In this document: piece after piece, positions 41,586 through 49,591 of the stretch
Layout: each line of letters starts with the position of its first letter
Position numbering within the stretch: position 1 is the stretch's first letter
Origin: an archaeon
GTDB taxonomy: Archaea; Thermoplasmatota; Thermoplasmata; JAJSAE01
Assembly: GCA_024281315.1 (NCBI GenBank)
Contig: JAJSAE010000004.1
Location: forward strand, 1-49,644
DNA: 49,644 bases
Direction: 5' to 3'
The notes under the pieces: generated by a model
What the model was told of the DNA's origin: nothing
The model's input: the letters and a program-made list of their open reading frames with translations, nothing else
Database searches by the model: none
Program-made: the position numbers and the translations under genes

Positions 41586-42536
41586 CTATTTTTTCACCTT
41601 TTTCATCTCTCCAGCCCTCATCCTCTTAAGTTTTCCGTTGTTGAAGGCCCACTCGAAGGTTGGCATCTCGCTCTCGGCGATGGTTATCTGCTCCCCTGCG
41701 TTGTATTTCTTACCGAGCGTCCAGTTCTTGAAGTTTGAGACCACGCGGTAGACCACGGTCTCCTCCACCACAGTCTTTCTTCTCTGGCCCTTCATGGCGG
41801 TGTAGTTCCCGGCATAGACTTCCATCTTTCCGTTTCTTAGTTCTCCCATGTGGGTGCAAACCGCATCGAGAAGGTAGCGGTCATGGGTTACGACGACGAT
41901 TGTTCCGGGGTACTCGCGTAGTGCGGACTCCACCGCCTCTCTCGATAGGATGTCCAGATAGTTGGTCGGCTCGTCGAGAATCAGAAGGTTGTGCTGCTCG
42001 GCCATTAAAAGCGCAAGGGCAACCCTCGCCCTCTCCCCGCCCGAAAGTGTGGATATGGGCCTCTCAACATCCTTTCCTTTCAGGAGAAAGCGTGCAAGTA
42101 ATTGTCTTGCTCTGAGCCTCTCGCCCTTCCCCAGAACTTCGAGCATCTGCTGCTCCGCAGTGATGGATGGGTCAAGGGTTTCATGTCCCTGCGCAAAATA
42201 CCCCACGCTGGCCCCCGGCGCAAGCCAAAGTTCTCCTGTTGCCGGTATCTCGCCGATGAGCGCCTTTACCAGTGTTGTCTTTCCGGAGCCGTTTGGACCG
42301 AATATGCCTATTTTATCTCCCACATTCAGTTCTAGATCAATGCCATCCAGCACGAGATTTTCCCCCCACTTCACCCGGAGGCTCCGGAGTACCAGCATAT
42401 CCCTGCTGGACTTTCTCCCGGCGGTTATCTTCATCCCGACCTCCTTCTCGTCCTCCGGCCTTTCCATCTCCTCCATCCGGTCCACCATCTTCAATCGGGT
42501 CTTGAATGTGTTGCTGTAGTGCGAACGGGCGTGCAT
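41586..42536 (-). CDS. ABC-F ATPase, C-terminal half (interrupted gene)
   Basis: The second ABC domain of an ABC-F protein (316 residues from the next available ATG): Walker A GPNGSGKTT, signature LSGGERARVALAL, Walker B ILDEPTNYLD, switch His in VTHDRYLLD. It is in the same frame as the upstream half at 42561-43385, separated from it by one TAA codon (42563-42561) and eight sense codons. C-terminal extension of about 70 residues. Either the gene is a recent pseudogene, the halves are made separately, or the TAA is a sequencing error. Confidence 0.85.
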   Translation of the reverse strand: MHARSHYSNTFKTRLKMVDRMEEMERPEDEKEVGMKITAGRKSSRDMLVLRSLRVKWGENLVLDGIDLELNVGDKIGIFGPNGSGKTTLVKALIGEIPATGELWLAPGASVGYFAQGHETLDPSITAEQQMLEVLGKGERLRARQLLARFLLKGKDVERPISTLSGGERARVALALLMAEQHNLLILDEPTNYLDILSREAVESALREYPGTIVVVTHDRYLLDAVCTHMGELRNGKMEVYAGNYTAMKGQRRKTVVEETVVYRVVSNFKNWTLGKKYNAGEQITIAESEMPTFEWAFNNGKLKRMRAGEMKKVKK

Positions 42537-42560
42537 CTCCCTTGCGATTCTCTTATGTCT

Positions 42561-43385
42561 TTATCTCTCCTTCCGGTTCTTTTCGTAGGTCTTTTTCTGA
42601 ATCTCAAGTGCGGCCATCTTCTTCTCGATGTAGTAGGAGTAGTTGCCTCTGTACTCTGTCAGGCGTGCGTTTTCAATCTCCGCCACGCTTCTGACAACAT
42701 TGTCCAGAAAATATCGGTCGTGAGAGACCAGAACAAGGGCCCCCCTGTACTTCAGCAGATAGTCCTCCAGCCATTCCACTGTTTCCATGTCAAGGTGACT
42801 TGTGGGTTCGTCGAGAAAGAGGACATCGGAATTCTCTGCCTGAACAATCACCCTTGCCAGCATAACCTTTGTCATCTGTCCCCCGCTTATCTGCGAGAGT
42901 TTTTTATCCAGAATGGACGGGGGGAGGCCGAACTGCTTCATCGCCTCCTCCGCGCGTGAGGAAACTTCTAGGCCGCCGCCGGATGTGAATTCCTCGTAGA
43001 GATTGGAGTATTCCTCAGCGAGCCGGTTTATGTCCGCCCCCTCCGGCGGTTCTGCCATTAACTTCTCAACCTCCTGCATCCTGTCCGCGATTCTGGAGAG
43101 GCGGCCGTATGGCCTCCCGATTACCTGAGATATGGTGAGATTGCTGTCAAAATCCGGGAACTGGGATAGGTAGCCTATTTTTTCCGTCTTTCTCACAATG
43201 GAACCGGTATCCGGCTTTATCTCGCCGATGAGCAGCTTGATGAGCGTGCTCTTGCCTGCTCCGTTCCTTCCGATAAGGGCCAGCCGGTCCCCTTTGTCAA
43301 TCTGCAGGTCAATATCCCTGAGAACATCCTTCCGCCCGAAGGATATGGAAACAGACTCGGCTTTCAGCAGCATGAGGCGAAGCAA
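42561..43385 (-). CDS. ABC-F ATPase, N-terminal half (interrupted gene)
   Basis: The first ABC domain of an ABC-F protein (274 residues; ATG 43373 is an alternative start four codons in): Walker A GRNGAGKST, signature ISGGQMTKVML, Walker B FLDEPTSHLD, switch SHDRYFLD, then the start of the inter-domain linker (YYIEKKMAALEIQKKTYEKNRKER) and a TAA. ABC-F proteins act on ribosomes. The linker continues in frame after the stop (RHKRIARE and on), so this was one gene of about 600 codons. Confidence 0.88.
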   Translation of the reverse strand: MLRLMLLKAESVSISFGRKDVLRDIDLQIDKGDRLALIGRNGAGKSTLIKLLIGEIKPDTGSIVRKTEKIGYLSQFPDFDSNLTISQVIGRPYGRLSRIADRMQEVEKLMAEPPEGADINRLAEEYSNLYEEFTSGGGLEVSSRAEEAMKQFGLPPSILDKKLSQISGGQMTKVMLARVIVQAENSDVLFLDEPTSHLDMETVEWLEDYLLKYRGALVLVSHDRYFLDNVVRSVAEIENARLTEYRGNYSYYIEKKMAALEIQKKTYEKNRKER

Positions 43386-43397
43386 AGTCTCAAGGCA

Positions 43398-44606
43398 TTA
43401 AAGATTTTCCCGGGCCATCTTTTCCAGAACATCCTCCAGATACTTTACCCTGTACCTCTTCCCGGACCTCCTGACAATGCGCTCAAGTATGCGGTCTGCG
43501 CCGCTTCCGTACTGTGTGGCTCTGTTCTGCCGCCATGCGTTTTCTGGGGGAACATCCAGAATCTCCGCGGCTCTTCGCCAGATGTATTTCTTATGGCCGC
43601 CTATGACCTTATTTTCCGCATCAATCGAGAGGGCGAGTTTCACAACCTCGTTGTCGAGAAAAGGATAGGAAAGGCGGAGGGAGAAGCGAGATGCAAGGGA
43701 ATAATCCCTCCACATATCTCTGTGGTATATAGTGGCCGCCTTCTTTACCACCTGTTCGTTGAGGTTATCGCCTGTTCTGTTCACGAATCCTGCGAATATC
43801 TCCTCGGAGCCAGTGCCGGCGAATACATCGGAAAAACCGGACTCACTGACAGCTCGGAGCGCAAAGTAGTAGGTGATAGACAATGCGGTTATGACCGGTA
43901 AATACACTGGTGTGGAATTCAGGTATTCTTTCATGTCGATTATCCTGTAAATCTCCGGTATGGCCGCCTCCGTTTCATCGATGTCCAGAACAATTTCCGC
44001 AAGATCAAATCCGAGTCTCTTCGAAAGTCTTCTGGCCGCAGTGATGTCCCTTCTCTCCTCCTTTCCGTACGGAATCTCCCCGGCACTGACACAGAAGGCC
44101 GTGAAATCATACCCTTCATGGGCAAGAATGGTGGCAATGGCCGAGGAATCCACACCGCCTGAGAGAAGGAGCCCTATCTTTCCCCTCCCATCCTCAGCTC
44201 TGAGAATAACAGCCCGCCTGAACTCCTCCGCAATATCCGAAGCGGAGGGCTGTCTTGCAGGAATGTGCGCGCTCTTCAGGTGCGGAGCATTCCTTTCGGC
44301 AAAACATGGCCCGTCCACAAACTCAACGCTCTTAAGTGGGTCGTGCTGAACCGCACCGTAAAATATGCCGCTTTTTACGGCATCCCTGTTCACAAAAAGA
44401 GGCATCTGGCCGTACAGGTCTGTCTCCAGCCGTTCTCCGTCGAAAATCAAGTACGGCCCTCGCGGCTCCATTCCACTCTTAATGGCCTCTCTGTCGAAAT
44501 CTCTGACAGAGTAGAGCCTGCCGTTATGCTCGGAAAGACCGGAATGGGAGAATGTCCAGCCGTCTGCCGTGAAGAAGGCGGAGAACTCCAGTTCATTCTG
44601 ATACAT
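43398..44606 (-). CDS. Asparagine synthase-like protein without glutaminase Cys
   Basis: A 402-residue protein. The C-terminal two thirds form an asparagine-synthase ATP-pyrophosphatase domain with the PPi loop LLSGGVDSSAIA and the FAGTGSEEIFAGF segment. The N-terminal third has the shape of the glutaminase lobe but lacks Cys2, so it cannot use glutamine in the standard way and may use ammonia or amidate another substrate. It lies directly downstream of tgtA with a 0-base gap (its start at 44606, tgtA stop at 44607), so the two are probably coexpressed. Confidence 0.78.
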   Translation of the reverse strand: MYQNELEFSAFFTADGWTFSHSGLSEHNGRLYSVRDFDREAIKSGMEPRGPYLIFDGERLETDLYGQMPLFVNRDAVKSGIFYGAVQHDPLKSVEFVDGPCFAERNAPHLKSAHIPARQPSASDIAEEFRRAVILRAEDGRGKIGLLLSGGVDSSAIATILAHEGYDFTAFCVSAGEIPYGKEERRDITAARRLSKRLGFDLAEIVLDIDETEAAIPEIYRIIDMKEYLNSTPVYLPVITALSITYYFALRAVSESGFSDVFAGTGSEEIFAGFVNRTGDNLNEQVVKKAATIYHRDMWRDYSLASRFSLRLSYPFLDNEVVKLALSIDAENKVIGGHKKYIWRRAAEILDVPPENAWRQNRATQYGSGADRILERIVRRSGKRYRVKYLEDVLEKMARENL

Positions 44607-46523
44607 CTAATTTCCCTCTGATTTCCCCTTCACTCCCTCTCTCACCCTCACCGCAATGCCCGATTTGAAATAGGGAATATCCCGAACAGGCATGGCCAGC
44701 CGTCCCGTTGCCACCAGTTCGTCCTTTTCGGTCACAACAAGGCACTCATCGCCCGGCCGGAGTTCCGGGTCGGCCGATACCACGAACCTCGGGAAGACAT
44801 TGAAGCCCTGAATGTTGTATTCCGCCGAGTCCGCATTGACAACAACCCTCATTTTCGGGCGGGTGAGTGCGGAGTGCAGAAGTCTGCCCCCTTCCATTTT
44901 CAGCGTAAACATTCCATCTCCGGCCCTCATTGATAGGATGTGCTTCCCGTCCAGAATGACATTCCGTATCTTTCCGGTGTTCTTTGACCGTACCACCTCC
45001 AGTTTCCCCTTCAGAATCCCGGATGCTCCCCCCCCGAACTGCATGTCCAGAATTGCAGAGAGGCGTATTCTGTCCAGATAATCTTCCGATGCTTTCGGCC
45101 CCGCTTTTCCCTCCAGATTGATGCCGGATGCTGCCAGAAATTCATCAAGCAGTTTTTTCTGCCAGTCTCTTTCGAATTCGTCGAATTCCTCCGGCCCCAC
45201 CGACTGTGCGATGGGATACATCTCGTCCAGTTCATATGGCACAGGGCCGAACATGCTCATTATTATGGGGTGTTTTCCCTCATAAACCGCGGCCTGCACC
45301 GCTGAATCCGTGAAATACGGCTTTCTTCTCGCATTCATTAAAATCATGCTCTCCACTGGGGGTGAATACCTCTCGTTCAGCCGGCTGGCGTATCTGTAAA
45401 AGAGCGGGCGGTTCAGCGTCTCCCTTCCGGTGTAGAACACGGACCCGGGGCGGCTTGCCGGCTCGTATTTCTCCATGTATTCCCTGTATCTTTCAAGGTG
45501 CCGCAGCGCATCCAGAAGTGCGGGATGGCTTCTCGCCCTCCCCTCAACCAGTTCCCACAGGGAGCCCTCTCTGATGGCCTGCTTCACCCGCCTCAATTCC
45601 GCAAAACTCACATAGAGATTGTGCATGGCTATTGCTTTCACCCTATCCTCCTCCGGCATGGCTCCCAGTTCCTCCGGCGTGTATTTCGAGCAGATGGGGC
45701 AGGTGCATGGCATTTCCTTCAGGTCCTTCAGGTGTTTTGTGCCGTCGCGAAACATCAGGCGGCCGTCTCTGGCGTACTTCACATAGGACGAGGAATCGAA
45801 GAAATCCATGCCCATAAGTGCGGCCATTGGAAATATCATGGGATGCCCTGCACCGAAGAGATGGGTGGGGCGCGAAGGGTCCAGCCCCATCTTGGAGTTC
45901 ATAACCGCATCCACAAGGTCCGCATACCTGTAACTCTCCATCAGGGGAACAACTCCCCCTACAGGGTGAAAATCGAGATTCATAGAGGACATTTTTTCCG
46001 CACATTCCCGTCTCAGGTCGGGAAAAACGGAGCCCTGTATCGTGCCGGCCAGCATCATATCCCCTTTTATCTTTGTGCTCTCCTTTGCGCGTTCAATGGT
46101 AACAAGCATATCATCCCTGACCTTTTCGTGGCTGTCGTCCGGCAGGGAAAAAACATCCAGAATGGTTCCCACATCCACGCCGATATCCCTCTGGAACTCC
46201 ACAATCTCCTGCGGTTTCACCCCCTCGGACCCATAAACATAGGACTGAAATGTGCCGGAATCCGTCATAATTGCGCCGTCAAAATTAATAAGGGAATGAA
46301 CGCCTTCATTGAGGGCCCTATCCCTCAGGTCCGCGCTCTTCCAGATGATATACGAGTTGGTTATGAGCATCCTTATGCCAAAGGCCTCCCTCATCTCCGC
46401 AGGGGTTATGGTCATTATGTTCGGATTAATTACCGGAAGTAGTGTGGGGGTTTCCACTGTACCGTGGGCCGTCTTGAAATGACCGATTCTTGCGAGGCCG
46501 TCCCTCTCTCTGATGTCGAACAT
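44607..46523 (-). CDS. tgtA: Archaeosine tRNA-guanine transglycosylase
   Basis: A 638-residue archaeal TGT that inserts preQ0 at G15 of tRNA. The catalytic domain (about 1-350) has MTDSGTFQSYVYG and GTILDVFSLPDD (nucleophile Asp) and the zinc site CTCPICSKYT. The C-terminal domains include a PUA fold (about 555-635: NVFPRFVVSADPELRPGDECLVVTEKDELVATGRL). It supplies archaeosine precursor. With MptA and QueF in the window it makes a partial pathway; QueH is the odd member. Confidence 0.95.
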   Translation of the reverse strand: MFDIRERDGLARIGHFKTAHGTVETPTLLPVINPNIMTITPAEMREAFGIRMLITNSYIIWKSADLRDRALNEGVHSLINFDGAIMTDSGTFQSYVYGSEGVKPQEIVEFQRDIGVDVGTILDVFSLPDDSHEKVRDDMLVTIERAKESTKIKGDMMLAGTIQGSVFPDLRRECAEKMSSMNLDFHPVGGVVPLMESYRYADLVDAVMNSKMGLDPSRPTHLFGAGHPMIFPMAALMGMDFFDSSSYVKYARDGRLMFRDGTKHLKDLKEMPCTCPICSKYTPEELGAMPEEDRVKAIAMHNLYVSFAELRRVKQAIREGSLWELVEGRARSHPALLDALRHLERYREYMEKYEPASRPGSVFYTGRETLNRPLFYRYASRLNERYSPPVESMILMNARRKPYFTDSAVQAAVYEGKHPIIMSMFGPVPYELDEMYPIAQSVGPEEFDEFERDWQKKLLDEFLAASGINLEGKAGPKASEDYLDRIRLSAILDMQFGGGASGILKGKLEVVRSKNTGKIRNVILDGKHILSMRAGDGMFTLKMEGGRLLHSALTRPKMRVVVNADSAEYNIQGFNVFPRFVVSADPELRPGDECLVVTEKDELVATGRLAMPVRDIPYFKSGIAVRVREGVKGKSEGN

Positions 46524-46547
46524 GAGAGTAGATTGGAAGGGGTTATT

Positions 46548-46835
46548 TTAGGGTTTGCACTTCTTCTTAAACACAAAAGCCTTCCCAATTTCCGACCTTT
46601 TTATCCCCACCCTTTCGGCAACCTCTCCGTGCCTTGCATTGGCCGACTTCATGCCCAGCCCCCTATATTCCTCTGCCGCCTTCTTAACCGCGAAGGCCAG
46701 CAGTTCTTTGACTGCCTCATCGGTGCCGGAGAGGAAGGCCACGCTCAGGGTTCCGTATGGCATGTATGGATAGAGGAATATTACCCCCTCCATTTCTCCG
46801 CCGCTCCTCACGGAGAAGCAGTTGCCTGCCTCCAC
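46548..46835 (-). CDS. C-terminal part of an interrupted double-GNAT protein
   Basis: The listed frame starts at a GTG (46835) and codes for 95 residues, including GTLSVAFLSGTDEAVKELLAFAVKKAAEEY, a GNAT-like core, and EVAERVGIKRSEIGKAFVFKK. It continues the frame of the acetyltransferase gene at 46851-47420, separated by one TAA (46853-46851) and five sense codons (LIKKE). Best read as the second acetyltransferase-like domain of one original gene. Confidence 0.6.
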   Translation of the reverse strand: MEAGNCFSVRSGGEMEGVIFLYPYMPYGTLSVAFLSGTDEAVKELLAFAVKKAAEEYRGLGMKSANARHGEVAERVGIKRSEIGKAFVFKKKCKP

Positions 46836-46850
46836 CTCTTTTTTGATGAG

Positions 46851-47420
46851 TTATCTCGTAATATCAAAGGCCACCCAGTTCGCTATGTACAGCCCCATGT
46901 AAAGCTTGTAGTCATGAGATGAAAGCACAAAATCGGCCGCCGCCTCGGCATTGCTTTCTTTTTTCACTCTCCCGGTGAGGGAAATTTTCTCTGCCACCGC
47001 CTTTAACACCTCTTCCCACAGTCCGTAGTTGTCATATTCCGCGAGAACATAAAACCCTTTCTTTCCCGCCAAATGCCTGCTCTTCTCGTTTATCTCGGCG
47101 GACATGGAGCGCATGACCCTGCAGTCCAGTCCCTTCAGAAGTTTTGCGAACTCCCGCGACATCATGCTCCCGATACCCTGCCCCTGAAAGTCGGGGTGCA
47201 CTCTGAACCCCTCAAGCCACAGAATGCCGTTATTCTGCCATGTGTACTTATCTAGGGCAACAATTTTTCCGTCGATACGACCGCAGTAGAATCCGCCTTC
47301 TTTTACCCATTCCTCGAAGACATAGGGGATGTAATCACGGCCGCCCCAGATGTCTCTGCATAGGGCCAGAACCTCTTTTTTGTCCTCTTCTCTCACCTGT
47401 GAAAGAACGAATTCCACCAT
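46851..47420 (-). CDS. GNAT family N-acetyltransferase (N-terminal domain)
   Basis: A 189-residue GNAT protein. The acetyl-CoA site is LEGFRVHPDFQGQGIGSMMSREF (R/Q-x-x-G-x-G/A pattern). It starts at ATG 47420 (VEFVLSQVREEDKKEVLAL follows), which has a good context; the longer ORF start at 47480 lies in the previous gene. Its stop TAA is in frame with the 95-residue fragment downstream, so the natural product was probably about 290 residues. Substrate unknown. Confidence 0.78.
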   Translation of the reverse strand: MVEFVLSQVREEDKKEVLALCRDIWGGRDYIPYVFEEWVKEGGFYCGRIDGKIVALDKYTWQNNGILWLEGFRVHPDFQGQGIGSMMSREFAKLLKGLDCRVMRSMSAEINEKSRHLAGKKGFYVLAEYDNYGLWEEVLKAVAEKISLTGRVKKESNAEAAADFVLSSHDYKLYMGLYIANWVAFDITR

Positions 47421-47427
47421 AACTCCC

Positions 47428-47667
47428 TCAACCGACAACCTTATGCATGGCCATGAGCAGATCGTCAAACTTGTCTTCAAGGGCCTGAAACTTCTTCTCT
47501 ATTGTCTCCAGAGTGTCGTCATCATCTATCAGTTCCAGCATTTCGCCCAGTTTGGCCACGGATTTCTTCATTATTTTCAGTTCCTCAAGTGCCTTCTCAT
47601 CCCCGTCGTCGATACGGGCCAGTATGTCCAGAAAGTACTCTTCCATCTCTTCGATTATGTCGCTCAT
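47428..47667 (-). CDS. Small coiled-coil protein
   Basis: A 79-residue, highly acidic, fully helical protein with heptad-like pattern (EEMEEYFLDILARIDDGDEKALEELKIMKKSVAKL and LETIEKKFQALEDKFDDLLMAM). It precedes the acetyltransferase gene by 7 bp and is likely cotranscribed. No family recognised. Confidence 0.65.
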   Translation of the reverse strand: MSDIIEEMEEYFLDILARIDDGDEKALEELKIMKKSVAKLGEMLELIDDDDTLETIEKKFQALEDKFDDLLMAMHKVVG

Positions 47668-47736
47668 GGATGGGGGAAAGAGGGATGGTATTAATCCTTT
47701 GCTGAAGCCCTTAAATACCGCATTCCATTCTAACCC

Positions 47737-48033
47737 ATGCTGTCAAGAGCCCATGTGATATTCGAGGGAAGGGTGCAGGGCGTCTTTTTCAGAGCCCACA
47801 CCAGAGAATTTGCCGTGAAAGCAGAAGTAATGGGGTGGGTGAGGAATCTGCCGGACGGAACGGTGGAGGCCGTATTTGAAGGGGATAAAGAGTCGATTGA
47901 GGCCGTAATAAAACTATGCACTGAGAGTCAGCCGTACGCCAGAGTGGATAAATACTCGGTGGAATGGGAGGAGTACACCGGCTCTTTTGCATCATTCGAA
48001 ATCCGCCGCTATAACTCCAGTTCAATGCCGTAA
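47737..48033 (+). CDS. Acylphosphatase
   Basis: A 98-residue acylphosphatase that hydrolyses acyl phosphates. The phosphate cradle EGRVQGVFFRAH contains catalytic Arg19, and GWVRNLPDGTVEAVFEG supplies the catalytic Asn37. It has the standard length. Its last 25 bases overlap the 3' end of the convergent TatD-like gene. Confidence 0.93.
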   Translation: MLSRAHVIFEGRVQGVFFRAHTREFAVKAEVMGWVRNLPDGTVEAVFEGDKESIEAVIKLCTESQPYARVDKYSVEWEEYTGSFASFEIRRYNSSSMP

Positions 48034-48848
48034 ACCGTCTCGAAGTTCTCTTTATGGATTGTCCATGCCTGCTCTTCCGTCATCTCGCCGTTCAGTATAA
48101 GGCCCATGGTCCTTTTCGGAACGGTGTCGGGGGGCATGACAATATTCGGCCTGCTGGGTTCATCTATATAATCTGTTTCCATGAAGAATCTGGTTCCTTT
48201 GGAAAGGGCTTCCCTTATGTTCTTTCGGCTGGAGAGCACCGACGGGAAAAGACCCTGATTCTCTTCGGGAAGAACTGCGGGAGGAGAGTAGTGCTTTATC
48301 ACCTTATCCCTCGCAAGGCCCGCTTTGTCGGCCATATTTGCAAGATCCTTCCAGACCTCAGGCGTTGCGCTCTCGGTATGCAGTACCACGGGACATCCGA
48401 TATCTCTGGCAACAGACATAGCATAGAGCAGAATATCGTTGGAAGCATCCCATATCTCCGCAGAGACGGGGAAGTGCGGTCTGCCAATTTCCCCTATCGC
48501 CACGGCCTTTCCGCCCTTCACATACTCCGCCGCAAGGTCCATTCCTCTTTTCATTATCTTTTTGCCCTCTTCAAGCCCGACCTTTTCGGCCAGCGGTAGC
48601 AGTTCGACTGGATACGGGCCGACCGTGGCAAATGCCATGAGTTCCGTCTCCTTTCGGACCATCTCAACAATCCGGAGCGTTCGCTCGAATGTTTTTTTAA
48701 AGTTCCTCTCGGCTGTAATCGGAAACTCCTCATAGGGCATGTGGGAGATTATAAGATGCGTTCCTCCCGCCTTTCTGAATCTTTCGGCCGCCCTGACATT
48801 CTCTCCTTTTAACTGGAGGTGCATGTGATTATCCATTATCGGTATCAT
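48009..48848 (-). CDS. TatD-like metal-dependent hydrolase
   Basis: A 279-residue TIM-barrel amidohydrolase. The metal site opens with DNHMH (H8, H10) and further ligands appear in AIGEIGRPHF, VVLHTES and a late ETDYIDEP with Asp. TatD-type enzymes are DNases or other hydrolases; the substrate here is unknown. ATG 48848 gives the typical N terminus MIPIMDNHMH; a longer ORF start at 48974 adds a basic stretch lacking family signal. Confidence 0.85.
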   Translation of the reverse strand: MIPIMDNHMHLQLKGENVRAAERFRKAGGTHLIISHMPYEEFPITAERNFKKTFERTLRIVEMVRKETELMAFATVGPYPVELLPLAEKVGLEEGKKIMKRGMDLAAEYVKGGKAVAIGEIGRPHFPVSAEIWDASNDILLYAMSVARDIGCPVVLHTESATPEVWKDLANMADKAGLARDKVIKHYSPPAVLPEENQGLFPSVLSSRKNIREALSKGTRFFMETDYIDEPSRPNIVMPPDTVPKRTMGLILNGEMTEEQAWTIHKENFETVYGIELEL

Positions 48849-48889
48849 ATCGTCCGCTCCGAAAATTAAGCGAAAAAGGAAGGGGTTTA

Positions 48890-49447
48890 TTACATCAGGC
48901 CGGCTTCGGTCAGTTCGTCTATTATGCGAAGAACCGCCCTTTCGACATCCTCGGGCTGTCTTGCCCCTGTACATACGAGTTTCCCCGAGCCGAACAGAAG
49001 AACGACAACCTTCGGATCATCAAGTCTGTAAACGAGGCCGGGAAACTGTTCCGGCTCATACTCAACTTTCTCAAGTCCCAGTGTAATCGCTATGGCATTG
49101 AGGTTGATCTCCATCTTCAGGTCGGAGGAGGCCACGATGTTCTGGACCTTTATATCTGGCTCCTTGTTCACTGCAATTCCCGCTTTTTCCACCTCAGTCG
49201 CTACCTTTTTTATGGCTCTCTTCACATCTTTTAGGCTCTTGGCGCCCGTGCATACCACTTTTCCGCTCCTGAAAAGAAGCGTTGCGGTTTTGGGCTCTTT
49301 CAGCCGGTATATAAGTCCCGGAAACTGCTCCGGTTCGTACTCCGCCCCGTCAATTGCAAGGGCTATGGCTGTCAGGTCAAGTTCCTCCCCTATGGATGTG
49401 GATGCCACCACATTCTCTATTTTTATCTGCGGTTTAATGTCTGACAT
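48890..49447 (-). CDS. tbp: TATA-box-binding protein
   Basis: A 185-residue archaeal TBP made of two imperfect direct repeats of about 90 residues (IENVVASTSIGEELDLTAIA and VQNIVASSDLKMEINLNAIA). Each has YEPEQFPGLIYRL, LLFRSGKVVCTGAKS and LLFGSGKLVCTGAR type segments that contact DNA. It initiates all transcription with TFB. TATA-like TTTATAAA lies near 49479-49487 on this strand. Confidence 0.97.
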   Translation of the reverse strand: MSDIKPQIKIENVVASTSIGEELDLTAIALAIDGAEYEPEQFPGLIYRLKEPKTATLLFRSGKVVCTGAKSLKDVKRAIKKVATEVEKAGIAVNKEPDIKVQNIVASSDLKMEINLNAIAITLGLEKVEYEPEQFPGLVYRLDDPKVVVLLFGSGKLVCTGARQPEDVERAVLRIIDELTEAGLM

Positions 49448-49531
49448 GAAACATCACCATCCGCCCCATTTAAATACCCCTTTATAAAGCTTTGCATTGA
49501 AGATGCTCTGTTGCATAAATACTTTTATAAA

Positions 49532-49591
49532 GCCATGGTGCATATTCATAGTTGTCAAATCACAAAAACCATGGAAGGGATGCACCATGGC
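49532..49591 (+). promoter_or_regulatory. 12-bp inverted repeat over the transposase start codon
   Basis: GCCATGGTGCAT (49532-49543) and ATGCACCATGGC (49580-49591) are perfect complements separated by 36 nt; the right arm contains the ATG at 49587. The TATA near 49523-49530 would start mRNA inside the loop, so the hairpin should form only on read-through transcripts, hiding the start codon. Confidence 0.5.

Noticed and set aside
42561-42563. The in-frame stop as a pyrrolysine or selenocysteine codon
   Set aside because: The codon is TAA; pyrrolysine uses TAG and selenocysteine TGA. The position is a linker with no need for either residue.
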